A stretch of DNA of 17,500 nucleotides from Stramonita haemastoma (Eukaryota > Mollusca > Gastropoda > Neogastropoda > Muricidae), in assembly GCA_030674155.1 (NCBI GenBank), contig CM060318.1:85375865-85393364 (forward strand), read 5' to 3'. Positions 8,265-17,078 of this stretch are shown here, piece by piece. The notes below the pieces were generated by a model, which worked only from the letters and a program-made list of their open reading frames with translations, searched no databases and was not told the origin of the DNA. Within the stretch, counting starts at the first letter, position 1. Every line of letters starts with the position of its first letter. A program made the position numbers and the translations under genes.

Positions 8265-8413
8265 ACCTAGGAATGGGGAACAAGTGGCAGCGATGCAGTT
8301 CAGGAGAAATGATAAAGTCACATTCCGGGACCAGGAGACAGTTTATCGGCACGGCGGAACAGAGATCATCACAACCTTGACTGCTGCACAGGAAGAAAAG
8401 AAAAGCACCGGAA
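8265..8413 (+). other. Candidate internal exon, protein not recognised
   Basis: A long polypyrimidine tract and CATCCAG end at 8264. The next ~200 bp is non-repetitive, of mixed composition, and open in one frame whose first full codon is CCT at 8266. The translation begins PRNGEQVAAMQFRRNDK and continues VTFRDQETVYRHGGTEII, hydrophilic and of ordinary composition, unlike the repeat-derived frames elsewhere. A possible donor is GAA|GTAATA at 8414; if unused, the frame stays open to the G run at 8466. The other two plus frames and the reverse frames also contain shorter open stretches. I recognise no domain. It could be a true exon, a decayed transposon fragment or chance. Confidence 0.25.
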
Positions 8414-8465
8414 GTAATACCAACATACACAGCGGAAGCCTGCGCTCAGACAAAGGAAGCGGAAA

Positions 8466-8477
8466 GGGGGGGGGGGG
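8466..8477. repeat. G12 homopolymer
   Basis: Run of 12 G directly after the candidate exon region; assembly length here is uncertain. Confidence 0.9.
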
Positions 8478-8569
8478 TAGCTTTATTTCCTTATGTAAAA
8501 GAAGAAGGTTGAAGGTTGGTTTTTTCTCTTTTTGCAGTGTCGATTAGATCATTTTGACAAAAGCTCGTT

Positions 8570-8680
8570 AAACAAACCTACCCAACCAACGACCCACAAA
8601 CCACCCACCCACCACCCAGCCAACCAACCAGCTAACCAATCAACCAACCAATTAACCACACAATCACTCAACCAACTGAC
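8570..8680. repeat. Imperfect (AACC)n/(CCAC)n tract
   Basis: C/A-only stretches of CCAACCAA and CCACCCACC units. It is the complement of the GGTT motif that forms a clean array at 14107-14221. Frames on the minus strand give Trp/Gly/Val runs, not a gene. Confidence 0.8.
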
Positions 8681-8968
8681 TTGAGAAATGAATAGGATCA
8701 AAATTGCAGCTCGAAATACGTCACCAAAAGAAAAAGAAGGGATAAAACCCCCGAACAAAAATAAAACAAACAAAAACACAAAAAAAAAACCAATGACAAA
8801 ATTAATCCCCCTTCCACCCCACCCCCCACCCCCGCATCAGACCAACCATCTAGCCAGCCTGCTGACCAACCTACCAGCCAGTGAGGCAGAAGATTTACAG
8901 AGGAGAACATCACTGATTAAACAATGAATACCCATGCAGTCTAATACAATAATCATACGCTCAGCTGC
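8681..8968. other. Unique A/C-rich spacer
   Basis: A-rich then C-rich sequence with some CCAGCC/CCAACC units at 8842-8880. No gene recognised. Confidence 0.45.
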
Positions 8969-9237
8969 TTGCTTCGAATGTCAGTATCATCAAAACATCA
9001 CATGCTCGGAACAGCACGTGGGTGGGTTGTGGGGGGTGGGGAGTGTTGGGTCTGCGGTAGTCTATCAATGCCAAAACCCTGTAATATAGGGGCTGCGGAA
9101 GAAGGGACAAAACTGACATGTATTTCCATAAAACACCTGTCTGTTATTGCGTGGTCCTAGCTTTCCGTGCGTGACGAGAAGGGCTGTGTAAAAGCCATCT
9201 TTTAAATGACAGACAAATCATTTTGGTTTTGTTACAG
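8969..9237. other. Unique sequence, possible splice acceptor at its end
   Basis: Non-repetitive. It ends in TTTTGGTTTTGTTACAG (9221-9237), a good match to a 3' splice site. Downstream frames stop within 9 to 21 codons, so any exon would be short or terminal. No homology recognised. Confidence 0.15.
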
Positions 9238-9321
9238 GCCTTGGGCAAGTTCTCTTTATTACTGAGGAGCTTGTGTATGAAGGATAATATGGATTTATAA
9301 ATACATGTATGAATGAAAGGT

Positions 9322-9545
9322 GGATCGGTGGTCTAGTGGTAACGCGCCTGCCTAGAAAGCGAAAAGTCCGGGTCGGAGTGTGCCGTGGTTCGAATCCCGT
9401 TTGGTCCCCAAAAATTTTCCTCCATTCATTAGACCACGAGTGGTGGTCTGGGTGCTAATTCGAATGAGACGATAAACCGAGGTACCGTGTGTTACACATC
9501 ATTTTTTAGCGCACGTAAAAGAACCCACAGCAACAAGAGGGTTAA
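9322..9545 (+). mobile_element. SINE-C copy 2, head and core
   Basis: The tRNA-like head has near-perfect Pol III boxes: A box TGGTCTAGTGG (9329-9339) and B box GGTTCGAATCC (9387-9397). The 5' GGATCGG can pair, with G-T wobbles, with TTGGTCC placed at tRNA spacing after the B box; the 5' half resembles tRNA-Gly. A 24-base insert between the arms makes it unlike a canonical tRNA. The core has TGAGACGATAAACCGAGG (9465-9482), then TTTTTAGCGCACGTAAAAGA (9505-9524) and ACCCACAGCAACAAGAGGGT. The copy then stops in a purine tract and lacks the 3' module seen at 1620-1900. Confidence 0.85.
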
Positions 9546-9705
9546 AAAGAGAGACAGGGTGACAGAGACAGAGACAGAAATACAGAAAGAGAGAGAAACA
9601 TAAGGACAGACAGACGGACAGAGACTAGACAGAAAGAGACACACAGAGAGACAGAACGGAAACAGAAGGCGGGGAGAGATGGGAGGGGGGAGGGGAGGTC
9701 TGTCT
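9546..9705. repeat. GACA/GAGA purine-rich tract
   Basis: Imperfect GAGACA and GACA units, then a G/A-rich stretch (9668-9698). It replaces the expected 3' half of the SINE-C copy. Confidence 0.7.
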
Positions 9706-9774
9706 CTCTGCTATCCTGTTTACCTCAGTTTCAGTTTCCTGTAGCCTACACTTCGGTGTCCTTGGTAGGTCTGT

Positions 9775-10135
9775 CTGTAGTGTCCTTAAGTGGTTATCTC
9801 GTCATTAACTGGATCAAGACCTTCAACTGCGCAAACACAGTCCAAAAGTAACTAGAATTTAGATTTGAACAGTTCAGCACATCGCTTTATACCAACACAA
9901 ATTAAAACACAGCCCAAAGTAACGGCGATTAAAAAAAGATATTATTCCTTAATTGAATAAAGTTTATTTAATCTTTATCTTTATTTAGTGCCATTATTTC
10001 AGGCTGTGGTCTGTTGATAAAAAGCGATGTGCTAAATAGTTTCAAACTAATTTCCAGGTACCTTTTGGACCAGGTTCGCGCAGTTGAATGCCTTGATGCA
10101 GTCGGTGACGAGACAATCACTTACCAACACTGCTG
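9775..10135. repeat. ~360-bp imperfect palindrome (fold-back/MITE-like)
   Basis: The left and right halves are reverse complements with a common centre at about 9955. Exact mirrored blocks: TCTCGTC 9797-9803 with 10107-10113; TTCAACTGCGC 9822-9832 with 10078-10088; GTCCAAAAG 9840-9848 with 10062-10070; AGCACATCGCTTT 9876-9888 with 10021-10033. All pairs give the same centre, so the arms (~180 bp each) contain few indels. There is almost no loop, and the centre is A/T-rich (AATAAAGTTTATT). No open frame is present. Possible origins are a non-autonomous fold-back transposon or an inverted duplication. Confidence 0.88.
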
Positions 10136-10203
10136 GTAGGCAGTTTGTAGTTTGTAAGCATCTGTCATACGTCAGTCTCAGAAGACTATGGGGTTGTGCT
10201 CTA

Positions 10204-10570
10204 GGCTCTAGAGCTCAAAGCATTGGTAGGTAAGTATGGAGGGCAAACTGCTACCCATGCAGCAGACCCCCCTCTCCACGTCGCTGGAATGGTCCATTGG
10301 AAAGGCAATGACCGATACGAATGGTTCCAGTGCCGTCGCAGGAGCCACCAGAACGTTGCCATGTACAGCTCCAAACGGCTCTGGGGACTCCATCTCCCCG
10401 AGTTTTCCTCAGGGATAGTGTCTAAACACGACACCTGTGTGCATGCTGGTTTTTATTTTGTAGCAAAGGCGGGAGGGAATTTTAAAGTGTGCGCAAGATG
10501 TTCTGCATGCGTTCACACACGGGGCCTCGGTTTAAAGTCTCATCCGTATGACGACACTGCACGTGCCTAA
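10204..10570 (-). mobile_element. SINE-D-type copy 2 with extra body
   Basis: On the minus strand, 10481-10552 matches the core and body of SINE-D (7884-7954), with GTGCGCAAGATGTTCTGC shared, and 10403-10450 matches 7768-7815. About 35 bp of body between these blocks is missing relative to SINE-D. The remaining 10204-10402 is unique in this window but continuous with the element, so it may be the rest of a longer repeat. No tRNA-like head is visible at 10553-10570. Several frames are open across 10204-10430, but all three at once and without a recognisable domain. A strong donor-like TAG|GTAAGT at 10227-10235 (plus strand) has no coding context. Confidence 0.6.
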
Positions 10571-10600
10571 TAAAGATTGACTGGAAAACAGACGTTTAAA

Positions 10601-10740
10601 GGACGGTGTGATGGTCACTATAGAACACTGAAAGGACGGTGTGACGGTGTGATGGTCACTATAGAACACTGAAAGGACGGTGTGACGGTGTGATGGTCAC
10701 TATAGAACACTGAAAGGACGGTGTGACGGTGTGATGGTCG
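10601..10740 (+). repeat. 41-bp minisatellite, ~3.4 units
   Basis: Units beginning GGACGGTGTGACGGTGTGAT start at 10634, 10675 and 10716 (period exactly 41). The first unit (10601-10633) is 33 bp and lacks one 8-bp GACGGTGT-type block, so the 41-bp form contains an internal duplication of about 8 bp (GGTGTGAC/GGTGTGAT). Units 2 and 3 are identical by eye; the last is partial. Confidence 0.95.
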
Positions 10741-10955
10741 CCACTTTAGTTGGTCGTCTCTCCTCTGGCTTGATCCACGACTGAGCTAGAACTGTTGTCA
10801 GAAGCGGACCTGATTAAATGATGTCCTGTATATGTGGGATCCCAACAGGCACCGCTCACCACCACTGCAGTGACCCAGGAGCAGTGCAGGGCCCTCTTTG
10901 GTAGGTAGCCTCACAGCAGCCCAACATTGAGAAGCTTCCGATAAGCGTATAGGTG
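10741..10955. other. Unique spacer
   Basis: Non-repetitive sequence between the minisatellite and SINE-B copy 2; nothing recognised. Confidence 0.45.
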
Positions 10956-11290
10956 TTTTTTTATTTATAGTGAAGATACTGGAATAAGCACTCATGTGAT
11001 TTTTAACATACAGTCCCTGTGTGTATTCAGTTTTGTAAATTATGTCATCCGTTCCCACCGGGCACACAATGGCCTACTCTTCCAAAACGCGGAACGCGTT
11101 TTAACAAATCTGCAAGATGTTCTGCGTGCGTTCACACACGGGACCTCGGTTTATTGTCTCATCCAAAATACTTTTTTTGTTTGTTTGGTGTGGGGGGGTT
11201 GGGGGGGGGGGAGTGGAGTCGGCACTGATGTTAACTCTAGAGGGAAAATCCTCTTGAACGACATTCGAACCATATTTGAAGACACATGAC
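10956..11290 (-). mobile_element. SINE-B copy 2
   Basis: Minus-strand copy of 6329-6674. Matching landmarks on the plus strand are GGAATAAGCACTCATGTG, CAGTCCCTGTGT, CACACAATGGCCTACTCTTC, ACCTCGGTTTATTGTCTCAT and ACTGATGTTAACTC. The B box survives as ATTCGAACC (minus-strand GGTTCGAAT) near 11263-11271, while the A-box side is diverged or missing. A T/G homopolymer-rich insertion (11170-11212) has expanded in the middle. Confidence 0.85.
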
Positions 11291-11399
11291 AAATCTTGTG
11301 TACGGGGATTGTGGGGAGATCAAAGGAGCGGCGTGGAAGCAATAGGAGTGGTACATCCCAGGTGATAAGCCAGAAAAACATGAATTAAAGAAAGAAATG

Positions 11400-11462
11400 A
11401 CACAGACAGACACACATACATACAGACAGATAGATAAACAGACATACAGACAGATGAACAGA
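11400..11462. repeat. ACAG/ATAC tract
   Basis: Short imperfect CAGA and CATA units. Confidence 0.6.
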
Positions 11463-11590
11463 AATGAGGATCAAACGAAAAGCAAGAAAATAAGAACAGT
11501 CACTGTAAATTTGTCTCATGTTCAAATAATTTCTAATAAATTTCCTGAGAACCTTTTTGCTTAGGTTTTTTGGGGGCTGGAAATTACATG

Positions 11591-11800
<210 letters not shown>

Positions 11801-11805
11801 ATCCA

Positions 11806-11878
11806 ATGAATGAATGATGAATGAATGAATGAATAATGAATGAATGAATGAATGAATGAATGAATGAATGAATGAATG
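11806..11878. repeat. (GAAT)n microsatellite
   Basis: AATG tetranucleotide run with two short slips (ATGATG, AATAATG), directly after the CT array. Confidence 0.94.
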
Positions 11879-11993
11879 GTAAGAGGGAAGGGGTATCATA
11901 CAGTGCATGAGTGCTTGCGTGTAGGTATAGGTAACGGCATATAGTTATTCCTGAGGACATTTTCCTGTAATGATGAGTACGTGCTCGCAGTCA

Positions 11994-12118
<125 letters not shown>

Positions 12119-12296
12119 TGCCTACGTGTGCATGCACCAGTGTACATTACACTTAATTTGACCTGACGCTTGAACCTTGCTTTACATCCGCAAACGTTTC
12201 TTCACACACAAGGTTTTTCCCAGGACCCTGTGCAGAAAATAAAGGCCATTTATTCATCATTTTACACAGAATCCGGGAGATATTCCCTTTTCTCAA

Positions 12297-12425
12297 ACAC
12301 ACACACACAGACACACAGACACACAGACTCACACACACACACAAACACACACACAAACACACACACACACACATACACACACACCCTCATCCTCCCCCCA
12401 CCCCCACCCCCACCCCCACCCCATC
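12297..12425. repeat. (AC)n then (CCCCCA)n array
   Basis: CA with ACAGAC and ACAAAC variants to about 12384, then C-rich CCCCCA hexamers (12392-12422) and CCAC units. The C-rich strand has runs suitable for an i-motif, and the opposite strand for a G-quadruplex. Confidence 0.9.
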
Positions 12426-12540
12426 CACCCACCCACCACTCCCCACCCACTCCCAACCCCCTCCTCTACCTAACTCCCAGCACGCTGAAGATGACAGAAC
12501 TGGGAGAGCAAGTATGGGGTGCGGGCACAGCCATTCCTCA

Positions 12541-12672
12541 GGAAGGGTAGATGACAGCATCGCCTATGTCGTCTGTGGTCTGATTGCCGGCTTGATGACA
12601 CGTCTGTGCTCCCCCCTTCCTGATTGCAGCACCTGACGATTGGTCTGGCACCACTGCCACGTTCGTCTGCCA
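12541..12672 (-). repeat. Dispersed repeat E, copy 1
   Basis: Read on the minus strand this matches 15779-15945 in order: GTGGCAGTGGTGCCAGAC, a CTGCAATCA block, GTGTCA, AATCAGACC, and GCGATGCTGTCATCTACCC, with one ~25-bp gap. Neither copy shows A/B boxes or a recognisable protein. On the plus strand a CCCCCCTTCCTGATTGCAG (12611-12629) resembles a splice acceptor but lies inside the repeat. Confidence 0.6.
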
Positions 12673-12689
12673 CAGAGGCTGTTTCTTTG

Positions 12690-13090
12690 ATTCTGTTTTT
12701 CCTTCTTGTTCTTTTCTCTCTTCTTTCTTTTATTTCTGTGTTTTCTTTCGTTTTCTTTTTCTTCTGTTGTTAGGGGGGGGGGGGGGGGTATCTTATTTTA
12801 TTTCTTAAGTTTTTGTCCCTGGTTTACAACTTTTCCTTTCTTAGTCACACTGCCATGTACGTCTGCTCAAGAGGGTGTTTGTTTGAATTTTTCCGTCTTG
12901 TTCTTTTTTTTTTTTTTTTTCCTTTCTGCCCTTGTTCCTTTCTCTTTCTTTTTCTTCTGTTCTTGTCTTTCTTTTTATTTCTTAAGTTTGTTGTCCTTGA
13001 TTTGCTACTTTTCTTCTTTTTTTCTTACTTTCAAGTCTGTTTTCTTTTGAATTAGTTTTTTTTCCCTTTATTTTGTTTCTTTTAGTCTTT
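12690..13090. repeat. Pyrimidine-rich region with G16 and T17 runs
   Basis: T/C-rich sequence containing TTCTTT units, a G16 homopolymer at 12773-12788 and a T17 run at 12904-12920. The phrase AAGTTTTTGTCCCTGGTTTAC (12808) is echoed at about 12984 (AAGTTTGTTGTCCTTGATTTGC), suggesting an old duplication of roughly 175 bp. Frames give only Phe/Leu/Ser-rich sequence. Confidence 0.65.
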
Positions 13091-13095
13091 TTATT

Positions 13096-13154
13096 GTAGT
13101 AGTAATAGTGGTAGTAGTAGTAGTAGTAGTGTGGTGGTGGTGGTGGTGGTGGTG

Positions 13155-13253
<99 letters not shown>
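13096..13253 (+). repeat. (GTA)n/(GTG)n trinucleotide array
   Basis: TAG/GTA units, a block of GTG (about 13131-13164), then a long pure (TAG)n to 13253. One frame is all GTA/GTG and so translates as poly-Val, another is stopped by TAG at every codon. The poly-Val frame is not a plausible protein. Confidence 0.95.
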
Positions 13254-13430
13254 AGGAGAGGAGGAGGAGGATGGAATAGGAATAGGTGTAGTAGTGGAGG
13301 TGGAAATAGAAGCAGCAGCAGCAGCAGCAACAACAACAGCAATAGCAGTAATAGCAGTAGCATATTTAATAGCTGCAGCAACAACAACAACAAAACAGCA
13401 ACAACAGCAACAGCAGCAAGCAGCAGCCGC
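13254..13430 (+). repeat. GGA, CAG and CAA trinucleotide-rich region
   Basis: GAGGAG units, then CAGCAG/CAACAA and AGCAAT units from 13311 to about 13425. Because all units are 3 bp, the frame from the GTG block stays open through here and on to 13568, ending in an ordinary-looking stretch (RKSLNPSGQPCYDDGKK). I regard this as chance, but a poly-Ser/Asn/Gln coding exon cannot be fully excluded. Confidence 0.75.
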
Positions 13431-13740
13431 TGTAGGAAAAGTCTAAACCCTTCAGGACAACCGTGTTACGACGATGGAAAAAAAACTCTGCTCTCCCTCA
13501 TAAACTGTCTACAGATAGAACTTTCTAATCCAGAGGCCCATCACATGTATGTACGTATATCATTATAGCTATGAAGTGTGGCTGCTTTAAAAATCACTGC
13601 TTCTCTGGTAAACATGGGCATGGGTGGTGTGTGTGGTCTGATATGAGGATAAAGCAGATGGCAGTGAATGTTGCCTGTGCTGTGATAATCTGAGGGACCT
13701 ACACTGAGGGAGCAGGATATTTGACAGTTATGTGCATTGA
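13431..13740. other. Unique sequence
   Basis: Non-repetitive. The plus frame described for the trinucleotide region remains open to 13568; no splice sites or start context support it. Confidence 0.4.
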
Positions 13741-13841
13741 GTGTGAGTGTGAGAGTGTGGGTGGTGTGGGGGGACTGTGGGGGTGTGGTGTGGTGCATGC
13801 GTGCTGTGTGTGTGTGTGTTGTGTGTGTGTGTGTGTGTGTG

Positions 13842-13883
<42 letters not shown>

Positions 13884-13975
13884 TGCTTCTTCAATAAGTC
13901 TCTTCATTAGTGATATTAACGAAATGTGTGTGTGTTGTGTGTGTTTGTGTGTGTGTCTTTCTGTCTGTCTGTGTG
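13741..13975. repeat. (GT)n compound arrays
   Basis: GTGTGA and GGTG units, then GT runs with TTG slips at 13803-13884, a short unique patch (13885-13923), and GT again to 13975. Confidence 0.92.
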
Positions 13976-13994
13976 CTGTGTGCTGCGTGCTGTA

Positions 13995-13997
<3 letters not shown>

Positions 13998-14084
<87 letters not shown>
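13998..14084. repeat. (CT)n microsatellite, ~43 units
   Basis: 87 bp of clean alternating CT, the purest dinucleotide CT run in the window. Confidence 0.97.
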
Positions 14085-14087
<3 letters not shown>

Positions 14088-14097
14088 TGATTGGTGT

Positions 14098-14221
14098 TGG
14101 TGTTGGTGGTTGGTTGGTTGGATGGTTGGTTGGTTGGTTGGTTGGTTGGTTGGTTGGTTGGTTGGTTGGTTGGTTGGTTAGTTGGTGGTTGGATTGGTGT
14201 TGGTTAGTTGGTTGGTTGGTG
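14098..14221. repeat. (GGTT)n microsatellite
   Basis: TTGG tetranucleotide array with minor variants at both ends. Frames encode Trp-Leu-Val-Gly repeats, not a gene. Confidence 0.95.
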
Positions 14222-14237
14222 TTTGGCTTGGCTTTTT

Positions 14238-14439
14238 TTTAAAGGTAAACAAAAGAAAGGGAAGGAAAGAAATAGAGATAAAAAATGAAAAGAGGACAAG
14301 CGGTTGGGTGATATATAGCGCGTTGAAGGTGCATATATATTTATTAAAAAAAAAGAAAACAACAAAAAAGGTTAGAAGGTAGAAAAATATGAGGAGGATT
14401 AAGCAACTTAAGAAAAAGAAAAGAAAACAAAAAAGGTAA
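14238..14439. other. A-rich spacer
   Basis: A-rich unique sequence with short AAAG and AAAAAC units, grading into the GAAA array. No gene recognised. Confidence 0.45.
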
Positions 14440-14875
14440 AGAACGTTGGCATCTGTGAAAGAATACAAAAGAAGAGGAAGAAGCAGAAAGAAAGAAGAAA
14501 GAAAAGAAGTAAGAGAGAATAAAGAAAAAAGAAGAAAAGAAGAGAGAAAGAAAGAAAGAAAGAAGAAGAAAGAAAGAAAGAAAAAGAAAGAAAGAAAAAA
14601 AAGAAAGAAAAGAAAGAAAGAAGAAAAAAGAAAGAAGACAGGAAGAAGAAGAAGAAGAAAGAAAGAAGAAGAAAGAAGAAAAGAAAGAAAGAAAGAAAGA
14701 AAGAAAGAAAAGAAAAAAGAAAGAAAGAAAAGAAGAAGAAAGAAAGAAAGAAGAAAGGAAAGAAAGAAGAAGAAAGAAGAAAAAAGATAGACAAACAGAA
14801 GACAGAGAGAAGAAAGACAAGACAGACAGACAGACAGACAGACAGAAAGAAAGAAAGAGAGTAGAGAGAGAGAGT
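14440..14875. repeat. (GAAA)n/(GAAG)n polypurine tract, then (GACA)n
   Basis: Almost purine-only strand from about 14475 to 14790, made of AAAG, AAG and AGAA units. It is followed by GACA (14818-14845), GAAA and GA runs. Frames translate as Lys/Arg/Glu or Ser/Phe/Leu on opposite strands and are not genes. Confidence 0.93.
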
Positions 14876-15437
14876 GTGGTGTGCGTTGTGTGTTGTGTGT
14901 GTGTGTGCTGTGGTTTGTTGGTGTTGTGTGTATGTGTGTATATTTATTCTGTTTTTCTTTCGTGCTGTTTCTTCTGTTCTAGCTCTCTTGTCTGGTCGTG
15001 TTTGTTGTTCTGTTTGTGCGTGAACAAAAGTCACCTAGACACAGACGTACCCCACGACCAGACTGCACAGCCTACTACACGAAGAAAAGACAAGAGAAAA
15101 AGGAAAACTAAAGAAAACCCAGAGAAACCAAAAAAAATAGAACAAAGGGAAAGGAAACAAAATAAAAAGAAGAAAAGACAAAACACTTCTTTTAAAAAAA
15201 GAACACAAACAATTATGTTTCAATAAAACCAAAAAAAAAAAACAAAAGAAGATCAAATAAAAAACACAAATAATAAATTTATAACAAAGAACAAACAACA
15301 CCCCCCCCCCCCACAAAAAACCAAAAAAAAAAAAAAAAAAAGCCACAAGAAGAATACCACACGGACAAAAAGATTATCATGGAAGACAGAAAAAACAAAG
15401 AACGGACAGGCAAACAGAAAGACAATACACAAACAAA
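14876..15437. other. T-rich then A-rich low-complexity region
   Basis: GT-rich (14876-14940), T-rich (14941-15030), then a long A/C-rich stretch with a C12 run at 15301-15312 and an A19 run at 15323-15341. An 11-bp inverted repeat, GTCTGGTCGTG at 14990-15000 and its complement at 15053-15063, could form a hairpin. No gene recognised. Confidence 0.6.
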
Positions 15438-15729
15438 GGTACACGGTAAGGTGTCCCATAACCTATGTGGTTGTAGGGAGCGAAGCATCAGAGAGCTCAG
15501 CTTCTCTAGAGGCCAGATTTTTGAGGGCAGCACCCATCTCCTCTCCATCGCTGCTTTACCTCCATGTCCCTAAATAAGACATGTACTATTCACAGCGGGT
15601 GGAACTGGGGGACTGTGCTGAAGCCAAGGCGCGCAAACGGTCACCCATCCAATAGGTAACCACGCTCGATGCTGCTTAACCTTAGCTTGGGGAAAGCGAG
15701 TGCTCTGACCACGGAGCTATCCCGGTCCC
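15438..15729 (-). mobile_element. SINE-A copy 3 (chimeric tRNA/5S head)
   Basis: Minus-strand copy with 5' end at about 15729. Read on the minus strand: GGGACCGGGATAGCTCCGTG, then the shared GAGCACTCGCTTTCCCCAAG. The 5S-like segment is at 15638-15675 (GCAGC, GTGGTT, TTGGATGGGTGACCG on the minus strand), followed by GCGCGCCTTGG and a body matching copies 1 and 2. The A box is TAGCTCCGTGG, one base off copy 2. The 3' end is in CCTTACCGTGTACCTTTG. Flanks are A/C-rich, so the target-site duplication is uncertain. Confidence 0.9.
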
Positions 15730-15778
15730 AGAAACAAACAGGACATAAGCATAAAAGAAAGAAAGCCCCAGAGCCCCT

Positions 15779-15945
15779 AATGTCTGGCAACAGAGGTACT
15801 GGCGGTGCCAGACAGCTCGCCACGTCCTCCTGCAATCACGTGCACAGACTCAGACTGTGTCAAGACCAATCAGACCTGTCGTCAAGGACCCAATCTCATC
15901 AGCTGCCATCGGAGGTGATGCTATCATCTTTCCCGGGAAAAAAGC
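15779..15945 (+). repeat. Dispersed repeat E, copy 2
   Basis: Matches the minus strand of 12541-12672 (landmarks GGCGGTGCCAGAC, CTGCAATCA, AATCAGACC, GTGATGCTATCATC). Lies 50 bp beyond the 5' end of SINE-A copy 3. A plus-strand frame is open from the SINE through this repeat and into the following GT array, but there is no domain and the frame is composite. Confidence 0.6.
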
Positions 15946-16017
15946 TGGAGAAAAAAAGTCGTCTTTACGGATGTAAGCAGAAAGCGGATTTTTCTGAAGT
16001 CTTCGTAAGTAGTTTTG

Positions 16018-16040
16018 TATGTGTGTGTGTGTGTGTGTGT

Positions 16041-16095
<55 letters not shown>

Positions 16096-16189
16096 TGTGT
16101 GTGTGTTGTGTGTGTGTGTGTGTGCGTGTGTGGTGTTGTGTGTGTGTGTGTTGTGTGTGTGTGTGTTGTGTGTTGTGTGTGTGTGTGTT

Positions 16190-16221
<32 letters not shown>

Positions 16222-16225
16222 CTGT
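16018..16225. repeat. (GT)n array with GGTG/TTG slips
   Basis: Alternating GT broken by regular GGTGT and TTGTG slips. Confidence 0.95.
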
Positions 16226-16467
16226 AGTCTGTGTCTGTGTCGTGTCTGTGTCTGTGTGTGTCTGTATGTCTGTGTCTGCTGTCTGTCTGCTGTGTCTGTG
16301 TTTGTGTTATGTCTTATATCTCTGTGTGTCTTGTGTGTCTGTGTATGTGCGCGTATGTGTGCCTGTGTCTGTGTCTGTGTCTATATATCTCTGTGTGTCT
16401 GTGTGTGTGCGCGTATGTGTGCCTGTGTCTGTGTCTGTGTATGTCTGTCTGCCTGTCCGTCTGTCTA
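16226..16467. repeat. (TGTGTC)n array with 60-bp duplication
   Basis: TGTGTC/TGTCTG units. A block containing GCGCGTATGTGTGCCTGTG occurs at 16346-16380 and identically at 16406-16440 (period 60), so a higher-order unit has duplicated inside the array. Confidence 0.9.
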
Positions 16468-16963
<496 letters not shown>

Positions 16964-16973
16964 AATGCATTCA

Positions 16974-17078
16974 GGCGCACACTCACACACACGCACACAC
17001 ACTCACACATAAATACACACGCACGCACGTACGCACGCGCACGCGCGCGCACGCACACACACACACATACACACACAT
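16974..17078. repeat. CA/CGCA compound tract with CG core
   Basis: CACACT and CACGCA units, with an alternating purine-pyrimidine CG-rich segment at about 17020-17055 that includes CGCACGCGCGCGCACGC. Confidence 0.92.

Noticed and set aside
9322..9405. Functional tRNA-Gly-like gene
   Set aside because: Although acceptor ends can pair, there is an extra ~24 bases between the arms, the T stem pairs poorly, and a SINE core follows directly.
10227..10235. Strong splice donor TAG|GTAAGT
   Set aside because: No plausible coding sequence upstream; lies at the edge of a repeat and next to another GGTAGG motif.
10201..10570. Overlapping frames on both strands with ordinary-looking peptides
   Set aside because: Several frames are open at once and the region is continuous with a SINE-D-type repeat; no recognised domain.
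10614..10625. Phage T7 promoter-like CACTATAG in the minisatellite
   Set aside because: Only the last 8 bases match, repeated because the unit repeats; chance in an animal genome.
10601..10740. CRISPR array
   Set aside because: The whole 41-bp period is conserved with no variable spacers, and the context is animal DNA.
14098..14221. Telomere-like repeat
   Set aside because: The unit is GGTT, not the TTAGGG typical of molluscs, and it lies inside other microsatellites.
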